A stretch of 64,000 nt of DNA from Streptomyces sp. NBC_00775 (GCF_036347135.1 NZ_CP108938.1:1426001-1490000); one strand, 5' to 3'. Shown: positions 17,002 to 26,050, counted from the stretch's first letter. Notes: generated by a model from the sequence alone, not told the origin. Made by a program: numbers and translations.

Positions 17002-17017
17002 TTGAGAGCGCTCTCAA
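17002..17017. promoter_or_regulatory. LacI-type operator palindrome before the GH16 gene
   Basis: TTGAGAGCGCTCTCAA is a perfect 16-bp palindrome with the CG-centred GAGCGCTC core typical of LacI/GalR sugar regulators (compare the CebR box core GGGAGCGCTCCC). It lies 41 bp before the glucanase start, fitting induction by a beta-glucan breakdown product. No LacI gene is in the window. Confidence 0.7.
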
Positions 17018-17057
17018 CAACACCCGCGCACCCCACTCCGTACCCGAAGAGGCACTC

Positions 17058-18458
17058 ATGCGTGAAACTTCCGGCACACCCGTCAGACGCGGCTCCCTGA
17101 AACGCGTGCTCATCGCCGTGTTCAGCACGCTCAGCCTGGCCGCGGCCGCCGCGACCGTCGCCACTCTGCCCGCGAACGCGTCCGCCCCCACACCCCCGAC
17201 CGGCTGGTCCCAGGTCTTCCTCGACGACTTCAACGGGGCCGCCGGAACCGGCGTGAGCACCACCAACTGGCAGTACGACACCGGGACTTCCTACCCGGGC
17301 GGCGCCGCGAACTGGGGCACCGGCGAGGTCGAGACGATGACCTCCAGCACCAACAACGTGGCACTCGACGGCAGCGGCAACCTGCTGATCACCCCGCGGC
17401 GCGACTCCGCGGGCAACTGGACCTCGGGCCGTATCGAGACCAACCGCACCGACTTCCAGCCGCCCGCCGGCGGCAAGCTCCGCGTCGAGTCCCGGATCCA
17501 GATGCCGAACGTGACCGGCGCCGCCGCCAAGGGCTACTGGCCCGCGTTCTGGATGCTGGGCGCGCCCTACCGCGGCAACTACCAGAACTGGCCGAGCGTC
17601 GGCGAGCTGGACATCATGGAGAACGTCCAGGGCCTCAACACCGAATGGGCCACGATGCACTGCGGCACCAACCCGGGCGGCCCGTGCAACGAGACGAGCG
17701 GCATCGGCGGGAACACCCCGTGCACCGGCACGACGTGTCAGGCCGGCTTCCACACGTACGCGATGGAGTGGGACAAGTCGACGAGCCCCGAGGAGATCCG
17801 CTTCTACCTCGACGGCGTCAACTTCCATACGGTGAAGGCGAACCAGGTCGACGCGACAACCTGGGCGAACGCCACGAACCACGGCTTCTTCGTCATCCTG
17901 AACGTGGCGATGGGCGGCGGCTTCCCCGACGCCTTCGGCGGTGGCCCGGACAGCGGCACCGACCCCGGCCACCCGCTGGTCGTGGACTACGTCCAGGTGC
18001 TTCAGTCCAGTGGGAGCGGTTCCACGACACCTCCGCCGACCGGCAACCGTGACGCCTACAGCGCGATCCAGGCCGAGTCGTACGACAGCCAGTCGGGCAC
18101 CAGCACCGAGACCACCACGGACACCGGCGGCGGGCAGGACATCGGCTCGCTGGCGAACGGCGACTACGCGCTCTACAAGGGCGTCAACTTCGGTTCCACC
18201 GCGGCCAAGCAGTTCTACGCGCGCGTCGCGAGCGGCGCGGCGGGCGGCGTCAGCGGACTGGTCGAGGTGCGCCTCGACAGCCGTACGAGCACCCCGATCG
18301 GCAGCTTCTCGTTGGCCAACACCGGTGGCTGGCAGTCCTGGAAGACGGTGCCCGCCAACATCAGCTCGGTCACCGGAACCCACGACGTCTATCTGACCTT
18401 CACCAGCGGCCAGTCGGCGGACTTCGTGAACGTCAACTGGTTCGACTTCGGTCACTGA
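17058..18458 (+). CDS. Secreted GH16 beta-glucanase with C-terminal CBM6-like domain
   Basis: A 466-residue secreted glycosidase, probably an endo-1,3-beta-glucanase. A long signal peptide ends near 'LPANASA' (residue 42). The GH16 domain (50-315) has the catalytic motif GELDIMENV (two Glu flanking Asp) and 'GYWPAFWMLG'. A Ser/Thr/Pro linker leads to a beta-sandwich carbohydrate-binding module (about 330-466: 'SAIQAESYDSQSG', 'GDYALYKGVNFG', 'SADFVNVNWFDFG'), CBM6-like. The gene is monocistronic behind a LacI-type palindrome, suggesting sugar induction. Confidence 0.94.
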   Translation: MRETSGTPVRRGSLKRVLIAVFSTLSLAAAAATVATLPANASAPTPPTGWSQVFLDDFNGAAGTGVSTTNWQYDTGTSYPGGAANWGTGEVETMTSSTNNVALDGSGNLLITPRRDSAGNWTSGRIETNRTDFQPPAGGKLRVESRIQMPNVTGAAAKGYWPAFWMLGAPYRGNYQNWPSVGELDIMENVQGLNTEWATMHCGTNPGGPCNETSGIGGNTPCTGTTCQAGFHTYAMEWDKSTSPEEIRFYLDGVNFHTVKANQVDATTWANATNHGFFVILNVAMGGGFPDAFGGGPDSGTDPGHPLVVDYVQVLQSSGSGSTTPPPTGNRDAYSAIQAESYDSQSGTSTETTTDTGGGQDIGSLANGDYALYKGVNFGSTAAKQFYARVASGAAGGVSGLVEVRLDSRTSTPIGSFSLANTGGWQSWKTVPANISSVTGTHDVYLTFTSGQSADFVNVNWFDFGH

Positions 18459-18637
18459 GAGGTGAGTTGACCGACGACCCCACACTCCCCGGCCAGGCCG
18501 GCCGTGCCACGCACCGAGGCCAGACGGCTCGTGACAGCCGTCCTGACCGCCCTCCTCACGGTGCCGGCGCCCGGCCTGGCCGGGGCGGTGCCCGCGAGGG
18601 CCGCCGCCCCGCCGAGCCGGAACGACAGGAGTGGGCG

Positions 18638-18865
18638 GTGCTCGTGGCCGTCTTCGGTATCGGCTTCGTCGTCACGCGCAAGCGCGACGCCAGGTTCGCG
18701 GCGCGGTCGCAGGCCGCCGGGTTCACGCCCGTGACAGAGGAGGGCGGGCGGGTGCGGTACCTCTCGCCGACCCCGTACGCGTCGCAGATCGCCGGCCCGT
18801 ACGGGCAGCGGGTCCCCGGCCCCTACGCCCAGCCCGGCGTCGTACCCCAACAGCCCCAGCAGTAA
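18638..18865 (+). CDS. Small membrane protein with Pro/Tyr-rich tail
   Basis: A 75-residue product starting at GTG with GGAG six bases upstream. One membrane helix (residues 1-12, 'VLVAVFGIGFVVTRKRD') is followed by a short basic segment and a Pro/Gly/Tyr/Gln-rich tail. Upstream in another frame (18504 onwards) there is a convincing signal-peptide sequence, so this could be the anchor of an exported protein broken by a frameshift. It precedes the WXG100-like operon. Function unknown. Confidence 0.45.
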   Translation: MLVAVFGIGFVVTRKRDARFAARSQAAGFTPVTEEGGRVRYLSPTPYASQIAGPYGQRVPGPYAQPGVVPQQPQQ

Positions 18866-18937
18866 CCGCGGCGGTAGCCATCAGCACGGCGTCAGAGTTT
18901 GGTCAATGCACGGCCAAAAGGCGGTCGAAACCTGTCC

Positions 18938-18999
18938 CGGCCCGGCTCCTCCGTGATCGCTTTGGTAAACACCAACCGATCACAGCGGGAGCCGGGCCG
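18938..18999 (+). promoter_or_regulatory. Nested 62-nt hairpin ending 5 nt before the WXG gene
   Basis: Outer arms CGGCCCGGCTCC (18938-18949) and GGAGCCGGGCCG (18988-18999), middle arms GTGATCG/CGATCAC (18953-18959, 18977-18983), and inner TTGGT-AAAC-ACCAA (18962-18975) nest into one long stem-loop. The only GGAG upstream of the WXG start lies in the outer stem, so folding would hide the ribosome site. It could also be a terminator for the gene upstream or an operator. Confidence 0.6.
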
Positions 19000-19004
19000 A
19001 ACCC

Positions 19005-19331
19005 ATGAGTGACAGTGATCTGGTCGTCGACGACACGCTGTTGGTCAAGACCGCCAAGAGTTTGAAGAAGATCCAGTACGAGTTCGAGCACACCGAGGAA
19101 CACCAGAACGACCTCAAGGGCGTCTGGGGGTCCGGTGACATCGCGGGCGCCATGGACGACTTCGCCGACAACTGGGACTACCACCGCAAGCAGCTCCTCG
19201 AGTCCGTCAAATCGGTCGGAGAGCTGGCGGAGAAGTGCCATCAGGCCTTCCGCGACCTGGACCAGAAGCTGGCCAAGTCCACCCAGGGCAAGGGCGGCAA
19301 GGGTGGCACTGGCAACGGCGGGGGGAAGTAG
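19005..19331 (+). CDS. WXG100-like (ESX/T7SS) small helical protein
   Basis: A 108-residue protein predicted as a helical hairpin: helix one (about 10-37), a turn with Trp41-Gly42 ('GVWGSGD'), and helix two with 'FADNWDYHRKQLLESV' to about residue 92, then a Gly/Lys tail. Size and Trp-Gly turn match WXG100 proteins secreted by type VII systems, although the C-terminal YxxxD/E signal is not evident. It heads an operon of five genes, and a long hairpin covers its ribosome-binding region. Confidence 0.75.
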   Translation: MSDSDLVVDDTLLVKTAKSLKKIQYEFEHTEEHQNDLKGVWGSGDIAGAMDDFADNWDYHRKQLLESVKSVGELAEKCHQAFRDLDQKLAKSTQGKGGKGGTGNGGGK

Positions 19332-19336
19332 CGAAG

Positions 19337-20734
19337 ATGGCGCGGCCAACCGACTGGAGTCCGCTCGCCGAGCAGGACCCCATGCCCGGAGATGTGCACG
19401 ACATACGGGGCGAGTCCCAGCGACTCGGCAAGCTGGCGAAGATGATCAGCGAACAGGTCGAGCGGCTGAACGCCATAGGGCGGGACACCACCGCGCTCAA
19501 AGGCCAGTACGCGGGTGCCATGCGCGACAAGGCCGAGGAGCTGTCAGGGCGGCTCGGCAAGACGCATCACCGGTACGACCACGTGTCGGGGTATCTCGGG
19601 CACTGGGCGGACGACCTGGAGGACTGCCAGAAGCAGGCCGACGACGCGCTGAGCGACGCGAAGGAGGCGCAGGGGCGTGTCGACGCGCACCAGCCGCCCG
19701 ACGGGCCGAAGAAGCCGAACAACGAGATGTCCGAGGCGGAGAAGACCGCCGAAACGACGCGGCAGCATGCCCTCTCCCGCGCCGAGGACGCCCTGGGGGC
19801 CGCCCGGAACAAGCTCGACAAGGCCATCGGTCACCGGGACGAGCGGGCCGGCCACTGGGCCGGCAAGATCAAGCGGGCCATCAGCAAGGACGGGCTGCAC
19901 GACAAGGGCTGGGACAAGTTCAAGAACTGGGTCAGTGATCATGCCCGGCTGCTCAACGACCTTGCGAACGTGTTGGTCTGGGTGGCGACCGCCTGCGCGA
20001 TCGTGGCGCTCTTCATCCCCGGGCTGAACATCATCGCGATGATCGCGCTCGGGGCGACCATCGGCTCGTTGCTGCTGCATACGACCACCGCGCTCGCGGG
20101 CGCGGGCAGTTGGATCGACGTGGGGCTCGATGTCTTCGCCCTGGCCACATTCGGGCTCGGGCGGCTGGCGGCGCCCGGGATGCGGGCCGCCGAGGACGGC
20201 GTGCGGGGTGCGATGCGCGGCGCCGGGGCGGTGGGCCTGGGGAAGGCCGCCTTCAAGGCCGCCGTGACCGACGGGATGAGAAACGCCGGGCGGGTCTTCA
20301 AACTGGGCGTGAAGGGCAGCAAGGAATGGGAGGCGGCCCGCGTGGCCATGAGTGACGGAGCCAAAGGCATGTATGCGGCCAAGAACGCCGCGCTGACCAG
20401 TGCGAAGGAGCTGTCCGGGCAGGCACTGCCGAAGCTCGGTGCCCTCAAGAACCTTCTCGGTGGCGGTGCCGACGCCGCCCCCCTCAAGGCCTTCCTCGGC
20501 CAGGCGGCGGAGCGGTTCCCCGACTCGGCGCGCATCGCGTCGTCGGTCGAGAAGGGGGCGGGCGCGATACGGCTCAGCCAGGGGGCCTTCGCGGCGGGTA
20601 CGGGCGTGGACTCGTTCGACAAGGCGTTCGGGATGACGGGGCCCTACTTTTCCGACGGTTCAGTGGTCGGCTCGAACAACCCCTGGATACAGGCCAAGAC
20701 ATGGGCCACACAGCCAGTGGGGTCGTCATGGTGA
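19337..20734 (+). CDS. T7SS-associated helical/membrane protein, possible polymorphic effector
   Basis: A 465-residue protein starting 5 bases after the WXG gene. Residues 1-195 are charged and helical, like LXG/WXG-type targeting regions ('ESQRLGKLAKMISEQVERLN', 'GYLGHWADDLEDCQKQADDA'). Two hydrophobic segments lie at about 213-255 ('VLVWVATACAIVALFIPG', 'IIAMIALGATIGSLLL'), followed by 'GSWIDVGLDVFALATFGLGR', a segment seen in the linker of many Gram-positive polymorphic toxins. The remaining 190 residues are Ala/Gly/Lys-rich with no toxin fold I recognise, so it may be a pore-forming or structural partner. Confidence 0.7.
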   Translation: MARPTDWSPLAEQDPMPGDVHDIRGESQRLGKLAKMISEQVERLNAIGRDTTALKGQYAGAMRDKAEELSGRLGKTHHRYDHVSGYLGHWADDLEDCQKQADDALSDAKEAQGRVDAHQPPDGPKKPNNEMSEAEKTAETTRQHALSRAEDALGAARNKLDKAIGHRDERAGHWAGKIKRAISKDGLHDKGWDKFKNWVSDHARLLNDLANVLVWVATACAIVALFIPGLNIIAMIALGATIGSLLLHTTTALAGAGSWIDVGLDVFALATFGLGRLAAPGMRAAEDGVRGAMRGAGAVGLGKAAFKAAVTDGMRNAGRVFKLGVKGSKEWEAARVAMSDGAKGMYAAKNAALTSAKELSGQALPKLGALKNLLGGGADAAPLKAFLGQAAERFPDSARIASSVEKGAGAIRLSQGAFAAGTGVDSFDKAFGMTGPYFSDGSVVGSNNPWIQAKTWATQPVGSSW

Positions 20735-21324
20735 CCAACTCCGGCGGGCCGACGCGCGAGAACGGCACCGCATCGGACGGCCCGCCCCGGGTCCTCCCGC
20801 CGCTGACCCGCCTCAACGGCTACATCCTGCTGATCGTCAGCTTCTTCGGGTTCTGGGTCTGGATCGGCCTCAACGCGTTGGTGCTGCTGTTGCTGGGGCT
20901 GGACCAAAAGGATCCCGCCAACCAGGGGCCGCTCTTCGTGGGCCTGACGGTCTGTTGGGTGCTGCTGTTGACCGCGACCTTGCTGTGGCATGCGCCCGAG
21001 CTTCTGCACCGCCCGCTCGGGCCGCCCCGGACCGATGTGAAGGGTTTTGCGGGCTATCTGCTGCGGCACGCCCATGAGGGGGTGCCGAGCGGGCCCCTGG
21101 TACTGGAGGGCGCGGCGCCGCCGCTCCAGTTCTGGATCGTCACCGTGCTGTCCGTCCCCTTCTCAGGCGGCACGGACGCGGAAGCCTTCTCCGCCGCGGA
21201 CAATCCGGTCGTGAAAGCCCTCGCATGGCTCGGTTTCCTGGCCTCCCTCCTGTCTCTCGCCGTCCTCATCCACGGCGCCCTCTCCCGCCGCCGCTCGGCC
21301 CGCAGAAAGAGTGCCGCCTCATGA
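20728..21324 (+). CDS. Membrane protein of the WXG operon
   Basis: A 198-residue protein with two or three hydrophobic helices near the N terminus (about 30-50 'ILLIVSFFGFWVWIGLNALV', 72-92) and one near the C terminus (about 165-185), ending in a basic tail. Its ATG overlaps the stop of the preceding gene; another in-frame ATG lies at 20701. It overlaps the next gene by four bases. It is possibly the membrane partner of the neighbouring effector-like protein. No family recognised. Confidence 0.7.
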   Translation: MVTNSGGPTRENGTASDGPPRVLPPLTRLNGYILLIVSFFGFWVWIGLNALVLLLLGLDQKDPANQGPLFVGLTVCWVLLLTATLLWHAPELLHRPLGPPRTDVKGFAGYLLRHAHEGVPSGPLVLEGAAPPLQFWIVTVLSVPFSGGTDAEAFSAADNPVVKALAWLGFLASLLSLAVLIHGALSRRRSARRKSAAS

Positions 21325-21998
21325 CCACCCCCGGATCCACCCCCACACCGACGCCCCAGCCCCAGCCCCAGCCCCAGCCCCAGCCCCAGCCCCAGGAATC
21401 CTCCGCGCCCCCCAACTCGTACTCCCTCGTCCTCCCGCCCGGCTGGGCCCGCATACCCCTGCGCTACGGCACCGACGGTGCCGTCCAGCGGATCCTGGAC
21501 CGGTCCTTCGACGGCATGCCCCGCGACGAGGTGTTCACGTATCGCAGGGACCTCGAAAGCGGGCTCCGGCGGCGTATTCGTGAGGCGCGTGAGGCGAACG
21601 GGCTCGACCTCTACCTTCCCGTCGAGCTGATGCACGGCATGTCCGTGCCCGCCTCGTTCCTGGTCTCCGAGACCCGTACACCCGAGTCGGGCGACGACCT
21701 CGACCCCGCCGAGCTCGCCCTTTTCCTGGCCGCGTCCGAGACCGGCCGCGAGGTTGTCGAGCTCGACGGCTCGACCGCCGTACGGACGGAACGGACCGCC
21801 CCCGCCGATCCGGCCCGCGGCATCGAATTCCCCTCGCGGCGCGTCGACTATCAGGTCCCCGTACCGCAGGACTCCCGGCGATGGCTGACCATCGCCTTCT
21901 CGACCGTCGGCGCGCAGGACGCGGACGGCGAGCTGTCCCTGCTCCTCGTCGACCTCTTCGACGCCGTCATGACGACCCTCCGCTGGAGCACCCGATGA
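21321..21998 (+). CDS. Soluble protein with (Pro-Gln)7 leader, WXG operon
   Basis: A 225-residue cytosolic protein. A low-complexity N terminus (TPTPQPQ..., seven Pro-Gln pairs) leads to a compact domain starting 'YSLVLPPGWARIPLRYG' and ending 'GELSLLLVDLFDAVMTTLRW'. The fold appears alpha/beta, similar in plan to the next protein; they may be distant paralogues acting as chaperones or immunity-type partners of the WXG secretion genes. Both ends overlap neighbours by ATGA, so expression is coupled. Function unknown. Confidence 0.7.
   Translation: MTTPGSTPTPTPQPQPQPQPQPQPQESSAPPNSYSLVLPPGWARIPLRYGTDGAVQRILDRSFDGMPRDEVFTYRRDLESGLRRRIREAREANGLDLYLPVELMHGMSVPASFLVSETRTPESGDDLDPAELALFLAASETGREVVELDGSTAVRTERTAPADPARGIEFPSRRVDYQVPVPQDSRRWLTIAFSTVGAQDADGELSLLLVDLFDAVMTTLRWSTR
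21354..21395 (+). repeat. Hexanucleotide repeat (CCCCAG)7
   Basis: Seven perfect tandem copies of CCCCAG encode the Pro-Gln leader of the WXG-operon protein. Being six bases long, copy-number change alters only linker length, not frame. Confidence 0.95.
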
Positions 21999-22699
21999 GC
22001 AGTGAGTCTCCCGCGCGGGCCATGTCCTTCCCGCCCGACAACGACGGCTGGACCATGGCCCCCGCCCCCTACGGTTCACTCGCCGGGGAGCCCGGCCCGG
22101 AGTGGGTCGCCCTCCCCGCCGAGTTCACGGCGACGAGGTGGGCGGACTCCTCGGCATACGCGAAAGACATCGCCACCGCACTCGTCATCCGGCAGCGGGA
22201 ACTGCTCGGTGACCGGAACATCGCGGACGACCTGCACACTCGCGTCGCCGATCAGATCCGGGACAGCTACGCCCAGCTGTTCGACCTGGTGCCCGCGCAC
22301 TTCCACCTCCTCTACTGGCCCGACCTGCGCAAGCCGCCCGTGCCGGTCTTCGTCGGTTTCTGGCAGCCGGAGCACGACGCCGGCTCGGCCGCCCTGCATT
22401 ACTCGGGGTCCGTCGAGTACGAGGAGGCGACCGGAGAGACGCCGATCAGGGAGGGGTTCACCACCGACCGCCTGGGCGACGGGGTGCGCGTCCTCCGGCT
22501 CGTACCGCTGAAGCCGGACGACCCGCGGGACCCCGACTTCGTCCTGGGAGTCCTGGCCTACCACTGGCGTACGCGGGATCCGGCCGTCGACGTCCAGCTC
22601 CTCGCCTTCACCAACGAGCTGGGGCAGCTCTACGCCGCTCTCCCCGACCTCGACGCCTTCGCCCGCTCCCTCGTCCTCACGGACGAGCCGGTGGGCTGA
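21995..22699 (+). CDS. Conserved-looking soluble protein closing the WXG operon
   Basis: A 234-residue soluble protein with no signal peptide or membrane helix. It begins with a flexible stretch, then 'GPEWVALPAEFTATRWAD', a helix, a beta-rich middle ('FHLLYWPDLRKPPVPVFVGF') and a C-terminal helix ('ALPDLDAFARSLVLTD'). Its start overlaps the stop of the preceding gene. Organisation resembles that gene's product, suggesting an old duplication. It could be a secretion chaperone or an immunity factor for the 19337 product; this is inference only. Confidence 0.68.
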   Translation: MSSESPARAMSFPPDNDGWTMAPAPYGSLAGEPGPEWVALPAEFTATRWADSSAYAKDIATALVIRQRELLGDRNIADDLHTRVADQIRDSYAQLFDLVPAHFHLLYWPDLRKPPVPVFVGFWQPEHDAGSAALHYSGSVEYEEATGETPIREGFTTDRLGDGVRVLRLVPLKPDDPRDPDFVLGVLAYHWRTRDPAVDVQLLAFTNELGQLYAALPDLDAFARSLVLTDEPVG

Positions 22700-22897
22700 C
22701 CGTCACGGACAGACCACCGGCCGACATCCCCAGAGAAGGCCGGTTCACCGATCTACGTCACCGTGGTCGGTCAGGTGACGCCCGGCGAGTGGCCGTACAC
22801 GAAGCCCGACGGGACCATGACCCACATCAACCAGCTGGACGCGACCGCGCCGTTAAGCGCAGCGTTCAACCGGGGCGGGCCCGACGGCCCGCCCCTC
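22700..22897. other. Gap with a possible gene remnant
   Basis: Between the WXG operon and the AraC gene. From about 22752 the plus strand can be read as 'YVTVVGQVTPGEWPYTKPDG' followed by 'TMTHINQLDATAP', which looks like protein sequence but has no stop before the oppositely oriented AraC gene. It may be the leftover of a degraded gene. No clear terminator seen. Confidence 0.3.
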
Positions 22898-23809
22898 TCA
22901 GCGCAGCTCCGCCCGGAACGCCACCGGAGTGGTCCCCGTGTGCTGGTGGAAGAACTTGGAGAAGTTGGCGGAGTCGGGAAAGCCCACGGCGGCGCCGATG
23001 CGTCCGATGGGCATGTCGGTGTGCGCGAGGAGGCGCTTGGCCTCCAGGATGACCCGTTTGCCGATGAAGCCCTTGGGAGTCTCGCCGGTGGCCGCGCGCA
23101 CCGCGCGGACCAGGGTGCGGCGGGAGTAGCCGAGGGCGTCGGCGTACGCGCTGACGCTGTGGTTGGTGGCGAAGCCCTTCTCGACCGCGTCCCGGAAGCG
23201 GGTGAAGGTGGTGTCGGTCTGTTCGCGGGCCGCCTCGGCCGAGCTCGCCGCGAGATGGGCGAGGCGCAGCAGGAACGCGGTCAGGGAGTGCCGCAGCACC
23301 GCGGTGTGCAGGCTGAGCGGCAGCGTGGTCGTGTCGACGTACTCGCGTTCCAGCTGGGCCAGCGAGTGCTCCAGGGCGGCCAGCTGGCCGGCGTCGGGGC
23401 GCAGCAGTGGGGGCAGGTCGTAGCGGTAGAGGCCGGTCGCCTCGACGGTCGCCCGCGGCAGGAAGCCGGGCTGCATGATCAGGACGGTGCCGCGGTAGCG
23501 GTCGGTGCTGGAGAAGCGGTGCACCTGGCCGGGGCGGATCCACAGGATGTCGCCGGCCGAGACCTCGTACTCGGCGAAGTCGACCATGTGCTTGACGGGG
23601 CCCTCGTGAAAGAGCATCACGACGTGGAAGTCGATGCGGTGCACGCGCTCCAGGGGCGCGTCCGCGTGCCAGACGCGGCCCGTCCCCATCGCGCCGACCT
23701 GGACACCGACTCCGGAGAGGCTCAGGTCGACGGGGAAGGGGAAGGTCTTGATCCCGTCCGGGGTCCCGCCTTCGCCCCCTGCACCGCCTTGGGTGGTTCT
23801 GTCTGCCAT
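22898..23809 (-). CDS. AraC-family transcriptional regulator
   Basis: A 303-residue regulator with an N-terminal cupin-like AraC ligand domain ('MLFHEGPVKHMVDFAEYEVS', 'GDILWIRPGQVHRFS') and C-terminal double helix-turn-helix ('SVSAYADALGYSRRTLVRAV', 'MPIGRIGAAVGFPDSANFSK'). The ATG at 23809 has AGAAGGAC upstream. It is divergent from tkt, 146 bp away, and so may regulate the pentose-phosphate operon or its own expression. The ligand is unknown. Confidence 0.9.
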   Translation of the reverse strand: MADRTTQGGAGGEGGTPDGIKTFPFPVDLSLSGVGVQVGAMGTGRVWHADAPLERVHRIDFHVVMLFHEGPVKHMVDFAEYEVSAGDILWIRPGQVHRFSSTDRYRGTVLIMQPGFLPRATVEATGLYRYDLPPLLRPDAGQLAALEHSLAQLEREYVDTTTLPLSLHTAVLRHSLTAFLLRLAHLAASSAEAAREQTDTTFTRFRDAVEKGFATNHSVSAYADALGYSRRTLVRAVRAATGETPKGFIGKRVILEAKRLLAHTDMPIGRIGAAVGFPDSANFSKFFHQHTGTTPVAFRAELR

Positions 23810-23955
23810 GTCCTTCTCGCGTCGGCTCGGTACGGCACTCCGTGTCCCACTTTCACCGAAGGCTGACACACGGGCACCTTCCCCAGCAAAAGTCAGACTT
23901 TTAGGTTTGAAGGCGTTCCACCAGAGATTGCCCATCCAGTGAGGACTTCTTGAAG

Positions 23956-26031
23956 ATGAGTACGCAGACCCCTGACGGCTTCGAATGGACCGAGCTCGAC
24001 CGCCGAGCCGTCGACACCGCCCGCATTCTGGCCGCTGACGCCGTACAGAAGGTCGGCAACGGCCACCCGGGCACGGCGATGAGCCTGGCCCCGGCCGCGT
24101 ACACGATCTTTCAGAAGGTGATGCGTCACGACCCCGCCGACCCGGAGTGGACCGGCCGCGACCGCTTCGTCCTCTCCCCCGGTCACACCTCGCTGACCCT
24201 TTACACCCAGCTCTTCCTCTCCGGCTACGAGCTCGAACTGGACGACCTGAAGGCGTTCCGTACGCACGGGTCCAAGACGCCGGGCCACCCCGAGTACGGG
24301 CACACCGCGGGCGTCGAGACGACGACCGGGCCGCTCGGCCAGGGTGTCGCCAACGCCGTGGGCATGGCGATGGCCGCCCGTTACGAGCGCGGTCTCTTCG
24401 ACCCCGAGGCCCCCGAGGGCGAGTCCCCCTTCGACCACACCATCTGGGCGATCGTCTCGGACGGCGACCTGGAGGAGGGCATCTCCGCCGAGGCGTCCTC
24501 GCTGGCCGGGCACCAGCAGCTCGGCAACCTCGTCTTCGTCTACGACGACAACCACATCTCCATCGAGGGCGACACCGCCACCGCGTTCTCCGAGGACGTG
24601 CTGAAGCGGTACGAGGCGTACGGCTGGCACGTGCAGCGGATCGAGCCCTCCGCCGACGGCGACATCGACGTGCACGCGCTGCACGCGGCGCTCACGGCGG
24701 CGCAGGCCGAGACCGGGCGCCCCTCCATCATCGCGATGCGCACGATCATCGCCTGGCCCGCGCCGAACGCCCAGAACACCGAGGCCTCGCACGGCTCGGC
24801 GCTCGGCGCCGAGGAGATCGCCGCCACCAAGCGCGTCCTCGGCTTCGACCCGGAGAAGTCCTTCGAGGTCGCGGGCGACGTGCTCGCCCACGCCCGCCAG
24901 GCCCTCGACCGCGGTGCCGAGGCGCACGCCGCCTGGGACAAGCGGATCGGCGAGTGGCGCACCGCCCAGCCCGAGCGCGCGCATCTCTTCGACCGTGTCG
25001 TCGCCGGTCAGCTGCCCGAGGGCTGGGAGTCGGCGCTGCCGGTCTTCGAGGAGGGCACGTCCGTCGCGACCCGTGCGGCCTCCGGCAAGGTCCTCCAGTC
25101 GCTCGGCGGTGTCCTCCCCGAGCTGTGGGGCGGCTCCGCCGACCTCGCCGGTTCGAACAACACCACCATCGACAAGACGTCCTCGTTCCTGCCCAAGGGC
25201 AACCCGTTGCCGGAGGCGGACCCGTACGGCCGCACCGTCCACTTCGGCATCCGTGAGCACTCGATGGCCGCCGAGATGAACGGCATCGCGCTGCACGGCA
25301 ACACCCGTATCTACGGCGGTACGTTCCTCGTCTTCTCGGACTACATGCGCAACGCCGTGCGCCTGTCCGCGCTGATGCAGCTCCCGGTGACGTACGTCTG
25401 GACGCACGACTCGATCGGCCTCGGCGAGGACGGCCCCACCCACCAGCCGGTCGAGCACCTCGCCTCGCTGCGCGCCATCCCCGGTCTGAACATCGTCCGC
25501 CCGGCCGACGCCAACGAGACGGCGATCGCCTGGGCCGAGATCCTCAAGCGGCACGCGACCAACCCGGCCCCGCACGGTCTGGCGCTGACCCGCCAGGGTG
25601 TGCCGACGTACGCGCCCAACGAGGATGCCGCGAAGGGCGGTTACGTCCTGCGCGACTCCTCCACCGAGACCCCGGACGTCGTGCTCATCGCCACCGGCTC
25701 CGAGGTGCAGCTCGCCGTCGCCGCCCGCGAGCGGCTGGAGGCCGAGGGTGTCGGCACCCGGGTGGTGTCGATGCCGTCCGTCGAGTGGTTCGAGGAGCAG
25801 TCCGCCGAGTACCGCGCGAGCGTCCTTCCGCCGTCCGTGAAGGCCCGCGTGGCGGTCGAGGCGGGCATCGGCCTGACCTGGTACCGCTACGTCGGTGACC
25901 ACGGACGCATTGTCTCGCTGGAGCACTTCGGTGCCTCCGCCGACGCCAACACCCTGTTCGCCGAGTTCGGTTTCACCGCCGAGAACGTCGCCGCCGCCGC
26001 GCGGGAATCCCTCACCGCCGCCCGCGGTTGA
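23956..26031 (+). CDS. tkt: Transketolase
   Basis: A 691-residue thiamine-diphosphate enzyme moving two-carbon units between sugar phosphates in the non-oxidative pentose-phosphate pathway. It has the N-terminal '[20 protein letters not shown]', the ThDP/metal motif '[20 protein letters not shown]' with 'DDNHISIEG', and the C-terminal '[18 protein letters not shown]' and '[20 protein letters not shown]'. Length is normal. The ATG at 23956 is chosen by fit to the family N terminus; GAGGA lies upstream. First gene of the operon; tal follows after 19 bases. Confidence 0.97.
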   Translation: MSTQTPDGFEWTELDRRAVDTARILAADAVQKVGNGHPGTAMSLAPAAYTIFQKVMRHDPADPEWTGRDRFVLSPGHTSLTLYTQLFLSGYELELDDLKAFRTHGSKTPGHPEYGHTAGVETTTGPLGQGVANAVGMAMAARYERGLFDPEAPEGESPFDHTIWAIVSDGDLEEGISAEASSLAGHQQLGNLVFVYDDNHISIEGDTATAFSEDVLKRYEAYGWHVQRIEPSADGDIDVHALHAALTAAQAETGRPSIIAMRTIIAWPAPNAQNTEASHGSALGAEEIAATKRVLGFDPEKSFEVAGDVLAHARQALDRGAEAHAAWDKRIGEWRTAQPERAHLFDRVVAGQLPEGWESALPVFEEGTSVATRAASGKVLQSLGGVLPELWGGSADLAGSNNTTIDKTSSFLPKGNPLPEADPYGRTVHFGIREHSMAAEMNGIALHGNTRIYGGTFLVFSDYMRNAVRLSALMQLPVTYVWTHDSIGLGEDGPTHQPVEHLASLRAIPGLNIVRPADANETAIAWAEILKRHATNPAPHGLALTRQGVPTYAPNEDAAKGGYVLRDSSTETPDVVLIATGSEVQLAVAARERLEAEGVGTRVVSMPSVEWFEEQSAEYRASVLPPSVKARVAVEAGIGLTWYRYVGDHGRIVSLEHFGASADANTLFAEFGFTAENVAAAARESLTAARG

Positions 26032-26050
26032 TCCGTTCGCACGAAGGAAG

